NCBI RefSeq assembly: GCF_018380615.1
Contig: NZ_JAGYVZ010000011.1
Location: 121,052 to 185,051 of the forward strand
Direction of reading: 5' to 3'
DNA: 64,000 nt
Source of the DNA: Flavobacterium psychroterrae
GTDB taxonomy: Bacteria > Bacteroidota > Bacteroidia > Flavobacteriales > Flavobacteriaceae
Each line of letters starts with the position of its first letter. The stretch's first letter is position 1. The notes under the pieces are model-generated. The model made no database searches. It had not been told where the DNA came from and saw only the letters and a program-made list of their open reading frames with translations. The translations under genes and the position numbers were made by a program. Of this stretch, positions 45,591 through 54,491 are shown in pieces.

Positions 45591-46649
45591 TTAATTTTCT
45601 CTAAAAACTGAAGGTAATATCCCAAATCTTTTCTTGAATGCCGACGTAAATTTACTGGCACTTTCATAACCTGTAATGGCAGAAATCATTTGAATTTCGA
45701 CCGGAGAATTTTGAAGCAGCTGTTTTGCAAGCAGCATATTTTTTTCTTTATGATATTGAAGCATTGAAAATCCGAATACAATTTTAAAATCAGCTTTTAA
45801 TTTTGTTGGAGATGTATTTACTTCCGATGCTATTTTATCAATTCCCAAAAAATTAGATTGCAAATTGTGCAAAATCATTTTCTCGGCTTTAGCCACATTA
45901 TAATAATCTAAATTGCTAAGTGAAATATTATCCGGGATGCGGCTATCTTCAAAAGAATTTTTAAAAAACTCTGTAATCAACTTCATACAAGACTTACGTA
46001 ATTCCTGTGCATTTAAATTTATTTTGTCCTCGGCTTCTAAAATTTTCGATATTTTTTTAGATAAAATGTGTGCTTTTGGAGCAATATCTAACCAGGTATA
46101 AAAGCCTTTTTGATTATTAAAGAAGTTTTCCAAAACACCTTTTCCGCAAAATTTACCCGAATTAATATTCTCATCGACCCATTCTTTATTCATGGCAATA
46201 TTAAAAAATTTGCCCTCGGTTCCTTTATAGAAATAAGTTGCAATTTCGGTTTCCGGTTTGTAAAAAGTCCAGCAGGTACTCAGTAATATTATGTCTTCAG
46301 AATCTTTAAAAGGAAATTTATATTCGAAAACAGAAAACGACAAAATGTAATAATCTTTTAGATGATCCTTTGTATATATGGCTTTCGCAAGTATATTTTC
46401 TTTAAGTACAATATTTGTTTCTAGAATCCAGAAACCTTCTTCCATCTTTTGATAACGCATTTTACCTTTCCAGAAAGCATTATTTGTGGTAATTAATTGC
46501 TTTAAAGGATTATGCTTGATTATGGGCAGTTTTATAAGACTGTCTAACATCACCTGAGGGGAATTAGACAAGTATGGTAATTCGAAAAAGTCATCTTTTA
46601 AAAGAAAAAGAAATTTATGAATATGCTTTGCCCAATCGTTTGTGGTCAT
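45591..46649 (-). CDS. AraC-family transcriptional regulator (first of tandem pair)
   Basis: A 352-residue paralogue of the next AraC gene, aligned along its entire length (FFELPYLSNSPQVMLDSLIKLP, MRYQKMEEGFWILETN, then the C-terminal helix-turn-helix pair KIASEVNTSPTKLKADFKIVFGFSMLQYHKEKNMLLAKQLL and MISAITGYESASKFTSAFKKRFGILPSVFREN). The two differ at many positions, so the duplication is not recent. It has its own promoter: TACGTTTG (46684-46691, minus strand), a 20-base spacer, then TTTG (46712-46715). Heterodimers are possible but not shown. Confidence 0.86.
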   Translation of the reverse strand: MTTNDWAKHIHKFLFLLKDDFFELPYLSNSPQVMLDSLIKLPIIKHNPLKQLITTNNAFWKGKMRYQKMEEGFWILETNIVLKENILAKAIYTKDHLKDYYILSFSVFEYKFPFKDSEDIILLSTCWTFYKPETEIATYFYKGTEGKFFNIAMNKEWVDENINSGKFCGKGVLENFFNNQKGFYTWLDIAPKAHILSKKISKILEAEDKINLNAQELRKSCMKLITEFFKNSFEDSRIPDNISLSNLDYYNVAKAEKMILHNLQSNFLGIDKIASEVNTSPTKLKADFKIVFGFSMLQYHKEKNMLLAKQLLQNSPVEIQMISAITGYESASKFTSAFKKRFGILPSVFREN

Positions 46650-46683
46650 GTAATTTACTTAATCTATGGCGGTTAAAACAGGT

Positions 46684-46715
46684 CAAACGTACGGAATTCA
46701 TATGCACAAAACAAA
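46684..46715 (-). promoter_or_regulatory. promoter of tandem AraC operon
   Basis: On the minus strand TTTG, 20 bases and TACGTTTG form a good Bacteroidota-type promoter. The start point would be near 46678, giving a leader of about 30 bases. Confidence 0.65.
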
Positions 46716-46813
46716 ATTTTGAAACCAGATATTCTAAAAAATTTTAACATTTTCAACGATCCTTTTTTTAAATACTATTAATATGAAAAAACAGCAATTC
46801 AACCCACAATAAA

Positions 46814-46843
46814 TTGGCATTTCTATTTTATCAATTATCTTTG
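46814..46843 (+). promoter_or_regulatory. promoter of purK-purE
   Basis: TTG at 46814-46816, a 19-base spacer and TATCTTTG at 46836-46843. The ATG of purK is 17 bases further on, so the leader is only about 10 bases. Confidence 0.7.
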
Positions 46844-46859
46844 CAGAAACACAACTACA

Positions 46860-48014
46860 ATGAATTATTTTTCTTCTGATTTTAAATTAGGAATATTAGG
46901 TGGCGGACAATTAGGTAAAATGCTTTTGTCTGACACTCGAAAATTTGACATACAAACTTATGTTTTAGATCCAAGCGACGAAGCACCAAGTAAAATTGCC
47001 TGCAATAAATTCTTCAAAGGTGATTTGATGGATTATGAAACCGTTTACAATTTTGGAAAACAGGTTGATGTTTTGACTTTCGAAATCGAACTTGTAAATC
47101 TTGAAGCTTTAACGCAACTTGAAAATGAAGGCGTAAAAGTATATCCGTCTCCAAAAACCTTAAAGGGAATTCAGAATAAAGGAATTCAAAAAGATTTTTA
47201 CATTAAAAACAATATCCCAACAGCAGCTTATTTAAGATTTGACAATCCTGATCATTTGCAAAAATCTGTTGGAAATAGTGAAATTACAATTCCGTTTGTC
47301 TGGAAATGTACTGAGTTTGGTTACGACGGAAATGGCGTAAAAGTGATTCGCCAGATTTCTGATCTGGATGATTTACCAAATGTAGAATGTATTGCAGAAA
47401 CTATGGTGCCGTTCAAAAATGAATTGGCAGTTATTGTCTGCAGAAATCCGTCAGGCGAAATTAAAACCTATCCGGTTGTTGAAATGGAGTTTCATCCCGA
47501 AGCAAATCAGGTAGAATATGTAATTTGTCCTGCGAGAATCGATAAAAAAATTGCTGAAAAAGCCAGAGCAATTGCTTTGAATGTTTCCGAAAAATTCAAT
47601 CATGTTGGACTTCTAGCCGTTGAAATGTTTCAAACCAATGAAGATGAAATTCTGGTAAACGAAGTCGCTCCTCGCCCACACAATTCCGGTCATTACTCAA
47701 TAGAAGCCAGTTACACATCACAATTTGAAAATCATTTACGTGCTATTTTAGATCTTCCGTTAGGAAATACGGATAGTAAAGTTGCCGGAGTAATGGTAAA
47801 TTTAGTTGGTGCCGAAGGTTTTTCCGGAGACGTAGTTTATGAAAATATCGAAACCATTTTAGGTTGGGATGGCGTTACTCCACATATTTACGGAAAGAAA
47901 CAAACTCGCCCGTTCAGAAAAATGGGTCACGTAACCATCGTAAATGAAGACATGAGCGAGGCAAGAAAAATTGCCGAACAAGTTAAAAATACGATTAAGG
48001 TAATTAGTGAATAA
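46860..48014 (+). CDS. purK: 5-(carboxyamino)imidazole ribonucleotide synthase
   Basis: PurK makes N5-CAIR from AIR, bicarbonate and ATP in purine synthesis. The 384-residue ATP-grasp enzyme begins LGILGGGQLGKMLLSDTRKFDIQTYVLDPS, with later ATP-grasp features FVWKCTEFGYDGNGVKVI and LLAVEMFQTNEDEILVNEVAPRPHNSGHYSIEA. The C-terminus carries HIYGKKQTRPFRKMGHVTIV. Length and motifs are standard. It precedes purE by 131 bases on the same strand, the usual pairing, and the intervening bases contain TTTTCAGTC-type short repeats. Confidence 0.96.
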   Translation: MNYFSSDFKLGILGGGQLGKMLLSDTRKFDIQTYVLDPSDEAPSKIACNKFFKGDLMDYETVYNFGKQVDVLTFEIELVNLEALTQLENEGVKVYPSPKTLKGIQNKGIQKDFYIKNNIPTAAYLRFDNPDHLQKSVGNSEITIPFVWKCTEFGYDGNGVKVIRQISDLDDLPNVECIAETMVPFKNELAVIVCRNPSGEIKTYPVVEMEFHPEANQVEYVICPARIDKKIAEKARAIALNVSEKFNHVGLLAVEMFQTNEDEILVNEVAPRPHNSGHYSIEASYTSQFENHLRAILDLPLGNTDSKVAGVMVNLVGAEGFSGDVVYENIETILGWDGVTPHIYGKKQTRPFRKMGHVTIVNEDMSEARKIAEQVKNTIKVISE

Positions 48015-48145
48015 TTTTCAGTCGCGGTTTACAGTCTCAGCATCCGAACAAAAACAATAAAAAAATTAGTATAAGTCTCAATTTTCAGTCTCAGTTAAAA
48101 ACCTGAAACTTGAAACAAAACAAACAGTTTTCAAACAAAAAATCT

Positions 48146-48628
48146 ATGAGCAAAGTAGCCATTATAATGGGAAGCATCTCAGACATGCCAGTCATGCAAG
48201 ATGCCATCGACATACTAAAACAATTTAATATCGAAACCGAAGTTGATATCGTTTCGGCACACAGAACGCCGGAAAAATTATTTGATTTTAGTAAAAATGC
48301 ACATACTCGCGGAATTTCGGTAATTATTGCCGGAGCTGGTGGAGCTGCACATTTACCCGGAATGGTCGCTTCGATGTCGCCGCTTCCTGTAATTGGAGTT
48401 CCTGTAAAATCAAGTAATTCAATTGATGGTTGGGATTCGGTTTTATCGATTTTGCAAATGCCGGGCGGAGTTCCGGTTGCAACTGTAGCGCTAAACGGAG
48501 CAAAAAATGCCGGAATTTTAGCTGCACAAATAATAGGGAGTCATGACAAAAAAGTTCTTGACACCATTATTTCTTATAAAGAAGAATTGAAAGCAGCTGT
48601 TAACAAAGCGGCTGAAGGCTTGAAATAG
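48146..48628 (+). CDS. purE: N5-CAIR mutase, class I PurE
   Basis: PurE converts N5-CAIR to CAIR. The start is set at MSKVAIIMGSISDMPVMQDA, giving 160 residues. The frame opens earlier at TTG 48110, but that part lies in repeat sequence. Active-site features are present: MGSISDMP, SAHRTPEKL, and the conserved GAGGAAHLPGMVAS and PVKSSNSIDGWDSVLSILQMPGG. It follows purK and is closed by a large hairpin. Confidence 0.95.
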   Translation: MSKVAIIMGSISDMPVMQDAIDILKQFNIETEVDIVSAHRTPEKLFDFSKNAHTRGISVIIAGAGGAAHLPGMVASMSPLPVIGVPVKSSNSIDGWDSVLSILQMPGGVPVATVALNGAKNAGILAAQIIGSHDKKVLDTIISYKEELKAAVNKAAEGLK

Positions 48629-48633
48629 TTTTC

Positions 48634-48689
48634 AGTTTTCAGTCGCAGTTTTCAGTATAAACTGTGACTGAAAACTGCGACTGAAAACT
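48634..48689. terminator. large inverted repeat after purE
   Basis: Two perfect 23-base arms (first AGTTTTCAGTCG... and second ...CGACTGAAAACT) flank a 10-base loop. It lies between convergent purE and the next gene. The stem contains two internal copies of the ACTGAAAACT word, and T residues follow only weakly, so it may be a repeat as much as a terminator. Confidence 0.7.
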
Positions 48690-48694
48690 AAAAA

Positions 48695-49366
48695 TTATGC
48701 TTCCTCTTCAATATCCTCCAGAACAGCTTCAAATTCAGAATCCGTTATATCTTCTTTATTTATCCAGTTCTCTGAAGTAATCAGATCATAATTTACATTA
48801 TCTTCTGTGGTTAATTCCCAAACAATACTTTCCGCTTCAGGAAACGGAGTATTTCCGGAAATTTGGGTTTCGAACAATCTTTTGATAAGGTTTCTGTCAG
48901 ACAATCCACTATTCAATAATTTCAGTACGTTTTCAGCCGTCAGCTTTTGCGCTTCGCCATCCGTTGGTGTCATTGAAAAATGAACAACAGAAGCTTTTGC
49001 ATTTGGGAATTTTCCGTTGTAAGCTTTAAATAATAATTGATTTGTATGAAATAAAGTGCCTTGCATGTGTATTTCGGGATATTCCTCGCAAACTTTATCA
49101 ATTAGCATGTTGTGCGATATTTGCTCAATTTGCCCTTCGTTTAATTGATCACCCAATTTATATTGCAAGACTATTTCGGCAGCTTCGTTTGGTTCGTAAT
49201 CAGAAATGGCCATTTCTAATAATTCCGGTAAACTTGCTTTATCTGCTGTTGCTCCATCCGGATAATTGAATTTTTCTAACAACTGAACAAGATCTTCATC
49301 AGTCCAATATCCTTCAACTTCATTAACCGTATCGATATTCTTTATTACAATTTGATAATTCATCAT
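48695..49366 (-). CDS. conserved acidic protein of unknown function
   Basis: I do not recognise this family. The 223-residue, strongly acidic protein (ends LEDIEEEA) has no signal peptide. It begins MMNYQIVIKNIDTVNEVEGYWTDEDLVQLLEKFNYPDG, and the two adjacent methionines leave the exact start uncertain by one codon. Length and composition suggest a cytosolic globular protein. It is monocistronic, with a convergent purE neighbour behind the hairpin and a divergent M3 peptidase gene in front. Confidence 0.7.
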   Translation of the reverse strand: MMNYQIVIKNIDTVNEVEGYWTDEDLVQLLEKFNYPDGATADKASLPELLEMAISDYEPNEAAEIVLQYKLGDQLNEGQIEQISHNMLIDKVCEEYPEIHMQGTLFHTNQLLFKAYNGKFPNAKASVVHFSMTPTDGEAQKLTAENVLKLLNSGLSDRNLIKRLFETQISGNTPFPEAESIVWELTTEDNVNYDLITSENWINKEDITDSEFEAVLEDIEEEA

Positions 49367-49538
49367 TTTATTTTTTTACAATTAGTATGATTAGCATTTT
49401 ATACCTCTAATCCTATTTTTCACAATTTACCATTTTTAAAACCGGTAAAGAAATAAATAACATATATATAACACAATTTAGTAAGGCTTTTATACTGACA
49501 ATCAATCTTGTTTAGGTGGCTAATTTTTTATAAATTGC

Positions 49539-49546
49539 TATCTTTG
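49539..49546 (+). promoter_or_regulatory. -7 box before the M3 peptidase gene
   Basis: TATCTTTG matches TAnnTTTG, 47 bases before the ATG. No TTG lies at the ordinary -33 distance (the nearest, 49508-49510, is 28 bases away), so only the -7 element is supported. Confidence 0.45.
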
Positions 49547-49593
49547 GAATTCGAAAATATCGACTTCAATTAATAAAAATAAATTACATCATA

Positions 49594-51621
49594 ATGAACG
49601 TTTTACTTTCAAAATTCATAACCAAACACAATACAGCTCCTTTTTCGCAAATCAAAATCGAAGATTATTTACCTGCTTTTCAGGAGGGAATTACTTTGGC
49701 TAAAGCCGAAATTGATGCAATCGTAAACAATCCCGAAGCACCAACTTTTGAAAATACAGTTGTCGCTATGGATTTTTCGGGTGATATTTTAGATCGTCTT
49801 TCAAGTGTTTTCTTCAATTTGAATTCGGCAGAAACGAATGACGAAATGCAAAAAATCGCTCAGGAAGTTTCGCCTTTATTATCTGAATTTGGAAATGACA
49901 TTACGTTAAACGCTGCTTTATTTGCTAAAATAAAAACGGTTTACGATCAAAAAGAAACATTAAATCTAAATCCGGAACAAACGACACTTTTAGATAAAAA
50001 ATATAAAAGCTTCTCGAGAAACGGAGCAAATTTAGCCGAAGATAAAAAAGACAAATTACGCGAAATAGATAAGGAATTATCAAAACTTAAATTACATTTT
50101 GAAGAAAATGTTTTGGCAGAAACCAATGCTTTCGAATTGCATTTGACAGATTACAACCATTTAGCCGGATTACCTGAAGGAACTATCGAAGCAGCAAGAT
50201 TATTAGCAAAAGGCAAAGAAAAAGAAGGATGGATTTTCACTTTAGATCATCCAAGTTATATTCCGTTTTTGACTTATGCAGATAATCGAGAATTGCGTAA
50301 AAAAATGGCGATTGCTTTTGGAGCAAGATCTTTTCAGAATAACGAATTTGACAATCAGGAAAATGTTTTAAAGATTGCCAAATTACGTTTTGAAAGAGCC
50401 AATTTATTAGGCTATAAAACGCACGCTCATTTTGTTCTGGAAGAAAGAATGGCTCAAAATCCAGAAAAAGTTTTCTCTTTTTTGAATGATTTATTAGCAA
50501 AAGCAAAACCTGCAGCTCAAAAAGAATTTGCAGAATTGACGGCTTTCGCCAAAGAACTGGACGGAATCGAACAACTTGAAAAATGGGACGGCGCTTATTA
50601 TTCTGAAAAATTAAAACAACAGCTTTTTAATTTAGACGATGAAAAACTGAAACCTTACTTTCAATTAGAAAAAGTACTAAATGGTGCTTTTACAGTTGCC
50701 AAAAAATTATACGGCTTAACATTTACCGAAGTTTTTGATATCGATAAATACCACGAAGAAGTTACAACTTATGAAGTAACAGACGCTGAAAATAATCTGG
50801 TTTCAATTTTCTATGCTGATTTCTTCCCAAGAAAAGGAAAAAGAAACGGTGCCTGGATGACTTCATTCAAACATCAATATAAAAAAGACGGCGTAAACGA
50901 AAGACCACATATTTCGAACGTTTGTAATTTTACGAAACCAACAGAAACAAAACCATCGTTATTGACTTTTAATGAAGTAACGACTTTGTTCCATGAATTT
51001 GGTCACGGTTTACACGGAATGTTGGCGAATACGGTTTACCCAAGTTTATCAGGAACTTCTGTTTTTTGGGATTTCGTAGAATTACCAAGTCAGATTATGG
51101 AAAACTGGTGTTACGAACCGGAAGCTTTGGCTTTGTTCGCGAATCATTATGAAACCGGAGAAATTATCCCGATTGAATATGTTCAGAAAATTAAGGAAAG
51201 TGCCAGTTTCCAAGAAGGTTTGGCCACTTTGCGTCAGTTGAGTTTTGGATTATTGGACATGGCTTGGCACGGACAAGATCCAACTAATATTCACGATTTA
51301 AAAACTTTTGAAACAGAACAATTTGCCAACACGCAATTGTATCCTGATGTAAAAGAAAATGCAATGAGTACTGCATTTTCTCATATTTTTCAGGGTGGAT
51401 ATTCTTCTGGATATTACAGTTATAAATGGGCTGAGGTTCTGGATGCAGATGCTTTTGAATATTTTCAGGACAAAGGAATTTTTGATCATGAAGTAGCCAC
51501 AAAATTTAAAGAAAATGTACTTTCAAAAGGAGGAACAGAACATCCGATGATTTTGTACAAACGTTTTAGAGGTCAGGAACCAAAACCGGAAGCTTTATTA
51601 AAAAGAGCGGGACTTTTATAG
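49594..51621 (+). CDS. M3-family metallopeptidase (oligopeptidase A/Dcp type)
   Basis: M3 peptidases are zinc enzymes that trim short peptides in the cytosol or periplasm. The 675-residue protein has the zinc site HEFGH at residues 467-471 (TLFHEFGHGLHGML) with the glutamate in SQIMENWC downstream. It lacks a signal peptide, so it is probably cytosolic. Family context includes Dcp (dipeptidyl carboxypeptidase) and oligopeptidase A (PrlC); the C-terminal FRGQEPKPEALLKRAGLL is typical of this branch. Specificity is not resolved. It is followed by a hairpin terminator. Confidence 0.92.
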   Translation: MNVLLSKFITKHNTAPFSQIKIEDYLPAFQEGITLAKAEIDAIVNNPEAPTFENTVVAMDFSGDILDRLSSVFFNLNSAETNDEMQKIAQEVSPLLSEFGNDITLNAALFAKIKTVYDQKETLNLNPEQTTLLDKKYKSFSRNGANLAEDKKDKLREIDKELSKLKLHFEENVLAETNAFELHLTDYNHLAGLPEGTIEAARLLAKGKEKEGWIFTLDHPSYIPFLTYADNRELRKKMAIAFGARSFQNNEFDNQENVLKIAKLRFERANLLGYKTHAHFVLEERMAQNPEKVFSFLNDLLAKAKPAAQKEFAELTAFAKELDGIEQLEKWDGAYYSEKLKQQLFNLDDEKLKPYFQLEKVLNGAFTVAKKLYGLTFTEVFDIDKYHEEVTTYEVTDAENNLVSIFYADFFPRKGKRNGAWMTSFKHQYKKDGVNERPHISNVCNFTKPTETKPSLLTFNEVTTLFHEFGHGLHGMLANTVYPSLSGTSVFWDFVELPSQIMENWCYEPEALALFANHYETGEIIPIEYVQKIKESASFQEGLATLRQLSFGLLDMAWHGQDPTNIHDLKTFETEQFANTQLYPDVKENAMSTAFSHIFQGGYSSGYYSYKWAEVLDADAFEYFQDKGIFDHEVATKFKENVLSKGGTEHPMILYKRFRGQEPKPEALLKRAGLL

Positions 51622-51662
51622 ATCTTTAGATTCTTGGACTTCTTAGATTATTAGATATTTTA

Positions 51663-51692
51663 AAAACCGAAGTGGAAATGCTTCGGTTTTTT
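51663..51692 (+). terminator. terminator after M3 peptidase gene
   Basis: AAAACCGAAG and CTTCGGTTTT form a 10-base-pair stem with an 8-base loop, followed by TT and AT-rich sequence, 41 bases past the stop. Confidence 0.85.
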
Positions 51693-51700
51693 AATTTGAT

Positions 51701-51729
51701 TTGACTAACGGGAATTTTAAGTATCTTCG
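51701..51729 (+). promoter_or_regulatory. promoter of SanA-like gene
   Basis: TTG (51701-51703), an 18-base spacer and TATCTTCG (51722-51729), one base off TAnnTTTG. The start codon is 30 bases further. Confidence 0.5.
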
Positions 51730-51759
51730 CTTTTTAAATCTTAATCTTACAAAAACATC

Positions 51760-52419
51760 TTGAAAAAATATTTTAAAATTATCCTTTATCTCTTTATTAT
51801 CGGATTGATCGCCATAATCTCTGTGCATACATATGTAAAATCTACAACAAAAAAACATATTTATTATTCAATGAAGAAGTTTCCGAAAAATGATATCGGA
51901 ATTATTTTTGGCGCTGGAATTACTGGAAATCAACCCGGTAAATTTTTAAAAGACAGATTAGACGCGGGAATTTTATTGTACAAAGCAAACCGAATAAATA
52001 AAATTTTACTATCTGGTGATAATGGTCATCAAGGATATGATGAACTAACTGTCATGAAAAATTACTGTTTTAATCACGGGGTTGATACAACAAAAATATT
52101 CATTGATTATGCAGGTTTCGATACTTATTCAACTATGTATCGCGCGAAATATATCTTTAAAATCAAAAGAGCGACTTTAATCACTCAGGAATATCATTTG
52201 AACCGAGCGATATATATCGGACAAAAACTCGGTATAAAATCAGTTGGATATTCGGCTAACAAAGGAGAATATCCGGGATATACATATGTTACCATGAGGG
52301 AATATCTTTCTATTTTTAAATCATTTTTTGATGTTTTAAGAAATAGAGAACCGCAATTTTTAGGAAATCAAATTGATACAAATGGTCCTTCAAATTATTC
52401 AAAAGAAGACAAACGATAA
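51760..52419 (+). CDS. SanA/YdcF-family (DUF218) membrane protein
   Basis: A 219-residue protein starting at TTG, with one N-terminal membrane helix (about residues 6-26) and a DUF218 domain: DIGIIFGAGITGNQPGKFLKDRLDAGILLYKANRINKILLSGDNG, then DTYSTMYRAKYIF and ATLITQEYHLNRAIYIGQKLGIKSVGYSA. SanA in E. coli affects envelope permeability to vancomycin at high temperature, and the biochemical role is unknown. It is probably an envelope-stress or peptidoglycan-linked function, by family only. It is monocistronic with a terminator. Confidence 0.85.
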   Translation: MKKYFKIILYLFIIGLIAIISVHTYVKSTTKKHIYYSMKKFPKNDIGIIFGAGITGNQPGKFLKDRLDAGILLYKANRINKILLSGDNGHQGYDELTVMKNYCFNHGVDTTKIFIDYAGFDTYSTMYRAKYIFKIKRATLITQEYHLNRAIYIGQKLGIKSVGYSANKGEYPGYTYVTMREYLSIFKSFFDVLRNREPQFLGNQIDTNGPSNYSKEDKR

Positions 52420-52422
52420 AAA

Positions 52423-52452
52423 AAAGCCTGCAAAAATATTTTTGCAGGCTTT
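52423..52452 (+). terminator. terminator after SanA-like gene
   Basis: AAAGCCTGCAAAAAT and ATTTTTGCAGGCTTT form a nearly uninterrupted self-complementary stem, followed by TT. It lies 4 bases after the stop codon and 78 bases before the convergent antiporter gene. Confidence 0.85.
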
Positions 52453-52530
52453 TTCATTAAATTAAAAGTAAAAGTCTTTATTCTTCACTATTTTCTTTAT
52501 TCTATTTTTTTATTCTATCTTCTAAGTCAT

Positions 52531-53793
52531 TTAATCTTTCTCCAAAACCTTTTTTGCTAATTTTCCAACAGTCAGTCCTTGTACCACAATCGAAAATAAA
52601 ACTACAATATACGTTACTTCCAGCAAAAGGTTTTTATATTCTCCTTCAGGCATAGAAAGCACTAATGCAATAGAAACTCCTCCGCGGATACCTCCCCAAA
52701 CCAGAACCATTAAAGACCCCTTATTATAAGCCGATTTAATACCGAAGAACTTAAATATATCAAAGAATTTCCATGGTAAAACTATAGAAGCAATCCTGGC
52801 GAATAACACTATAAAAATTGCTACAAAACCTGTTACCAATTGTTTGTTTAAATCTGGTAACAATAATAACTCAAAGCCAATAAACAAGAATAAAATAGCA
52901 TTTAATATTTCATCTATAAGCTCCCAAAACTTTCCTAAATAATCTTTGGTTTCTTCGCTCATTGCAACTTTTTTACCGTAATTCCCGATAATCAATCCTG
53001 CCACTACCATTGCTAAAGGGCTTGAAACATGTAAACTTTGAGCAATCAAAAATCCTCCCATCACGATAGAAAGCGTTATTAAAACTGACACTTTATAGTC
53101 GTCGATTTTCTTCATAACCCTCGATGCCGTGTATCCTAACACAGCTCCTAATAAAAGTCCGCCAATTCCTTCTTTTGCAAACAGCCAGGCGATAGAACCA
53201 AAACTCATATCAAATGTGGGATCAGTTGCCATTTTTAAGACAACAGCAAACATTACTACCGCTACTCCGTCATTAAACAAAGATTCACCAACAATTTTGG
53301 TTTCTATTCTTTTAGGAACTTTAGCTTGTTTTAAAACACCCAATACCACAATTGGATCGGTTGGAGAAATTAATGTTCCAAAAACCAAACAAAATATATA
53401 AGGAATTTTTATTCCCAAAATGGGCGCTACATAATATAGCAGCATAGAAATGATTAATGCTGACAATACAACATTAACAGTAGAATAAATTATAATGGGA
53501 ACTTTTTGTTCTTTAAGATCAGACATATTTACATGCAATGCACCAGCGAACAAGAGAAAATTCAACATCGCTCCCATCAGGATTTCGTTGAAATCAAATT
53601 CTTTTATCAAGTCAAAAAAATGTCTGGTTGTAGCCGGAAAATAAGAATCTCCCAATAGACGAATACCTACAGAAACCAACATTGCAATAATCATTATTCC
53701 AATAGTTCCGGGAAGTTTTAAAAATCTTAAATTTAAATAGGCGAAGAAAGAGGCTAATACAATAAGTATTGAAAAGGTGTAATATAATTCCAT
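52531..53793 (-). CDS. cation:proton antiporter, CPA1 type
   Basis: A 420-residue integral membrane protein with about twelve hydrophobic segments, of the CPA1 (NhaP/NHE-like) family exchanging Na+ or K+ for H+. Family landmarks are GTLISPTDPIVVLGVLKQAKVPKRIETKIVGESLFNDGVAVVMF (the ion-binding ND motif is FNDG), KFWELIDEILNAILFLFIGFELLL, and GGIRGGVSIALVLSMP near the C-terminus. The cytosolic tail is short, with no TrkA domains. It has its own promoter upstream. Ion preference is not readable. Confidence 0.88.
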   Translation of the reverse strand: MELYYTFSILIVLASFFAYLNLRFLKLPGTIGIMIIAMLVSVGIRLLGDSYFPATTRHFFDLIKEFDFNEILMGAMLNFLLFAGALHVNMSDLKEQKVPIIIYSTVNVVLSALIISMLLYYVAPILGIKIPYIFCLVFGTLISPTDPIVVLGVLKQAKVPKRIETKIVGESLFNDGVAVVMFAVVLKMATDPTFDMSFGSIAWLFAKEGIGGLLLGAVLGYTASRVMKKIDDYKVSVLITLSIVMGGFLIAQSLHVSSPLAMVVAGLIIGNYGKKVAMSEETKDYLGKFWELIDEILNAILFLFIGFELLLLPDLNKQLVTGFVAIFIVLFARIASIVLPWKFFDIFKFFGIKSAYNKGSLMVLVWGGIRGGVSIALVLSMPEGEYKNLLLEVTYIVVLFSIVVQGLTVGKLAKKVLEKD

Positions 53794-53807
53794 AAAAGTG
53801 ATTTTTA

Positions 53808-53837
53808 CAAAAATAAATTTCCATTATCTAATACAAA
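53808..53837 (-). promoter_or_regulatory. promoter of the antiporter gene
   Basis: On the minus strand TTTG (53834-53837), an 18-base spacer and TATTTTTG (53808-53815). The ATG is 14 bases downstream of the -7 box, so the leader is very short. Confidence 0.6.
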
Positions 53838-53953
53838 ACTTCATTTCCTAAATTAACATAACTTTACAATTCCAGTAATCAATTAAAACAAGAGATTATC
53901 GAATATATAGACTATTACAATAATGACAGAATTAAACTTAAATTAAAAGGAAT

Positions 53954-53976
53954 GAGCCCGATACAATATCGAGCTC
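53954..53976 (-). terminator. possible terminator after DUF1842 gene
   Basis: GAGC-CGATA and TATCG-GCTC arms with one mismatch and a 3-base loop form a hairpin about 100 bases past the DUF1842 stop on the minus strand, followed by CATTCCTTTTAATTT. The T tract is weak. Confidence 0.4.
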
Positions 53977-54077
53977 ACTATTATCAAACTTAATTATAAA
54001 TTTGTCTAAACTTTTGGGTACAGTCCAAACAGACCAGGCTTTTTTAATCAAAATTGTTTTTAGATAGGATTTTGTTT

Positions 54078-54491
54078 TTATACCAATTCTTCTTTTAAGC
54101 TTTTTGCCGATGCAACTGGTACGTTTTCGATATTATGTTGATAATATGAAAAACCTCCTGTTCCGTTCCATGCATTATCGATTGCCAAATGAGCATCAAA
54201 TTTTGCCAAGAAAGAACCAATTGCCGGTGGAGGAACACTATGAACATATTCTCCCTGAAGACTAACTAACTGTGTAACTTTACCTAATCCAGCCGAATAG
54301 ATTTTTCCTGTTACCTGAACAACAATATGACTATCCGGACCTTGTATTGCCTGAGTGATTACAACTGTACCTGTAACAGAATGTTGAGACGGTACTACTA
54401 CTAAACTAAATTTTGCAATTGGAGCGCCTGGTGTTCCAACATTTCCAATTGTGCCTTGTGCTAAATAAGCACCTGCTAATAAATCTGACAT
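54078..54491 (-). CDS. DUF1842-like protein
   Basis: A 137-residue protein starting MSDLLAGAYLAQGTIGNVG. Upstream in-frame methionines at 54521 and 54536 add 10 to 15 polar residues of no evident function. The sequence GTPGAPIAKFSLVVVPSQHSVTGTVVITQAIQGPDSHIVVQVTGKIYSAG, then PAIGSFLAKFDAHLAIDNAWNGTGGFSYYQHNIENVPV, matches my recollection of DUF1842 (PF08896), with seven or so beta strands. There is no signal peptide. The function is unknown. It stands alone, divergent from the GbsR cluster. Confidence 0.6.
   Translation of the reverse strand: MSDLLAGAYLAQGTIGNVGTPGAPIAKFSLVVVPSQHSVTGTVVITQAIQGPDSHIVVQVTGKIYSAGLGKVTQLVSLQGEYVHSVPPPAIGSFLAKFDAHLAIDNAWNGTGGFSYYQHNIENVPVASAKSLKEELV

Noticed and set aside
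45052..45594. 180-codon plus-strand frame opposite the AraC gene
   Set aside because: It is antisense to a secure AraC gene and shows no family resemblance, so it is a shadow frame.
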